Source: Melghirimyces thermohalophilus
GTDB lineage: Bacteria; Bacillota; Bacilli; Thermoactinomycetales; DSM-45169
Direction of reading: 5' to 3'
Length of the DNA stretch: 64,000 bases
NCBI RefSeq assembly: GCF_900102685.1
Contig: NZ_FMZA01000001.1
Location: forward strand, 124,001 to 188,000
The position numbers and the translations under genes were made by a program. Shown here piece after piece: positions 63,830 through 64,000 of this stretch. Every line of letters starts with the position of its first letter. Within the stretch, counting starts at the first letter, position 1. Below the pieces are notes generated by a model, which was not told where the DNA came from, searched no databases, and was given only the letters and a program-made list of their open reading frames with translations.

Positions 63830-64000
63830 TCCGACCGGTGGTATCCCCTTTGCTGGAGGCAAAAAACCGGGTGATCATCGCTCTCGATTTCCCCTCAGGG
63901 CCGGAGGCGGACCGTTTTCTCAGTCATTGGGACGGGCGGGATAAACCCTTTGTCAAAGTGGGGATGCAGCTGTTTTACGCCGCGGGGCCAACTTGGGTGG
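63826..64000 (+). CDS. pyrF: Orotidine 5'-phosphate decarboxylase, N-terminal part
   Basis: This is the first 58 codons of a TIM-barrel decarboxylase, cut by the window end. [20 protein letters not shown] and [19 protein letters not shown] match the start of PyrF: the ALDF strand and KVGMxLFY. The ATG overlaps the carB stop by three bases. Bacillus has pyrK and pyrD between carB and pyrF; neither is here. Confidence 0.9.
   Translation, partial: MIRPVVSPLLEAKNRVIIALDFPSGPEADRFLSHWDGRDKPFVKVGMQLFYAAGPTWV

Overview
The window reads as about 64 kb of chromosome from an endospore-forming, moderately GC-rich Gram-positive bacterium of the Bacillales. Supporting signs are a Bacillus-type division and cell-wall (dcw) cluster, the sporulation genes spoVD, spoVE, spoIIGA, sigE, sigG and a gerR (ylbO) homologue, the bacillithiol enzyme BshC, and a PyrR-controlled pyr operon. 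Base composition and gene content would suit a Thermoactinomycetaceae-like lineage. That placement is an inference from gene content, not a measurement.

Region 1 (1-9.9 kb) is a mosaic of housekeeping and accessory genes. It holds the end of a truncated haemoglobin, a gene-poor decayed stretch, a yhfK-like NAD(P)-binding protein, and a broken 3-hydroxyacyl-CoA dehydrogenase fragment. A TVP38-type membrane protein follows. Next come a redox group (TlpA-like thioredoxin, CcdA, ResA) and a coupled set of rhodanese, cysteine synthase and a COG1565 methyltransferase. A DUF2626 protein, an atypical crotonase, gerR and ylbP close the region.

Region 2 (10.1-15.0 kb) is a five-gene operon matching yngH-yngHB-yngG-yngF-yngE for leucine catabolism through 3-methylcrotonyl-CoA. 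It sits between ylbP and panE, which are close neighbours in Bacillus subtilis. Region 3 (15-20.4 kb) has panE, an MFS transporter, bshC and an S-adenosylhomocysteine hydrolase.

Region 4 (20.5-40.2 kb) is the dcw cluster: mraZ-rsmH-ftsL-pbpB-(YolD-like gene)-spoVD-murE-murF-mraY-murD-spoVE-murG-murB-murA-divIB-ftsA-ftsZ. It builds the lipid-linked peptidoglycan precursor and the divisome. Three 10-bp MraZ-type repeats follow its first promoter. Region 5 (40.4-54.8 kb) runs spoIIGA-sigE-sigG-ylmC-ylmD-ylmE-sepF-ylmG-ylmH-divIVA-[T box]-ileS, then a few small genes, ylyA, lspA and the ylyB pseudouridine synthase. A likely Spo0A-controlled promoter with a long spacer precedes spoIIGA. Region 6 (54.8 kb to the end) is the de novo pyrimidine operon pyrR-pyrP-pyrB-pyrC-carA-carB-pyrF, with three PyrR attenuators. 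The pyrK-pyrD pair normally found between carB and pyrF is missing from that place.

I found no new defence, mobile or biosynthetic system. The most useful unusual points are probable non-standard start codons (ATC for lspA, CTG for ylyB), the carB-pyrF junction, the YolD-like gene inside the dcw cluster, murA inside the dcw cluster, a crotonase missing one catalytic glutamate, and several sporulation-type promoter candidates.
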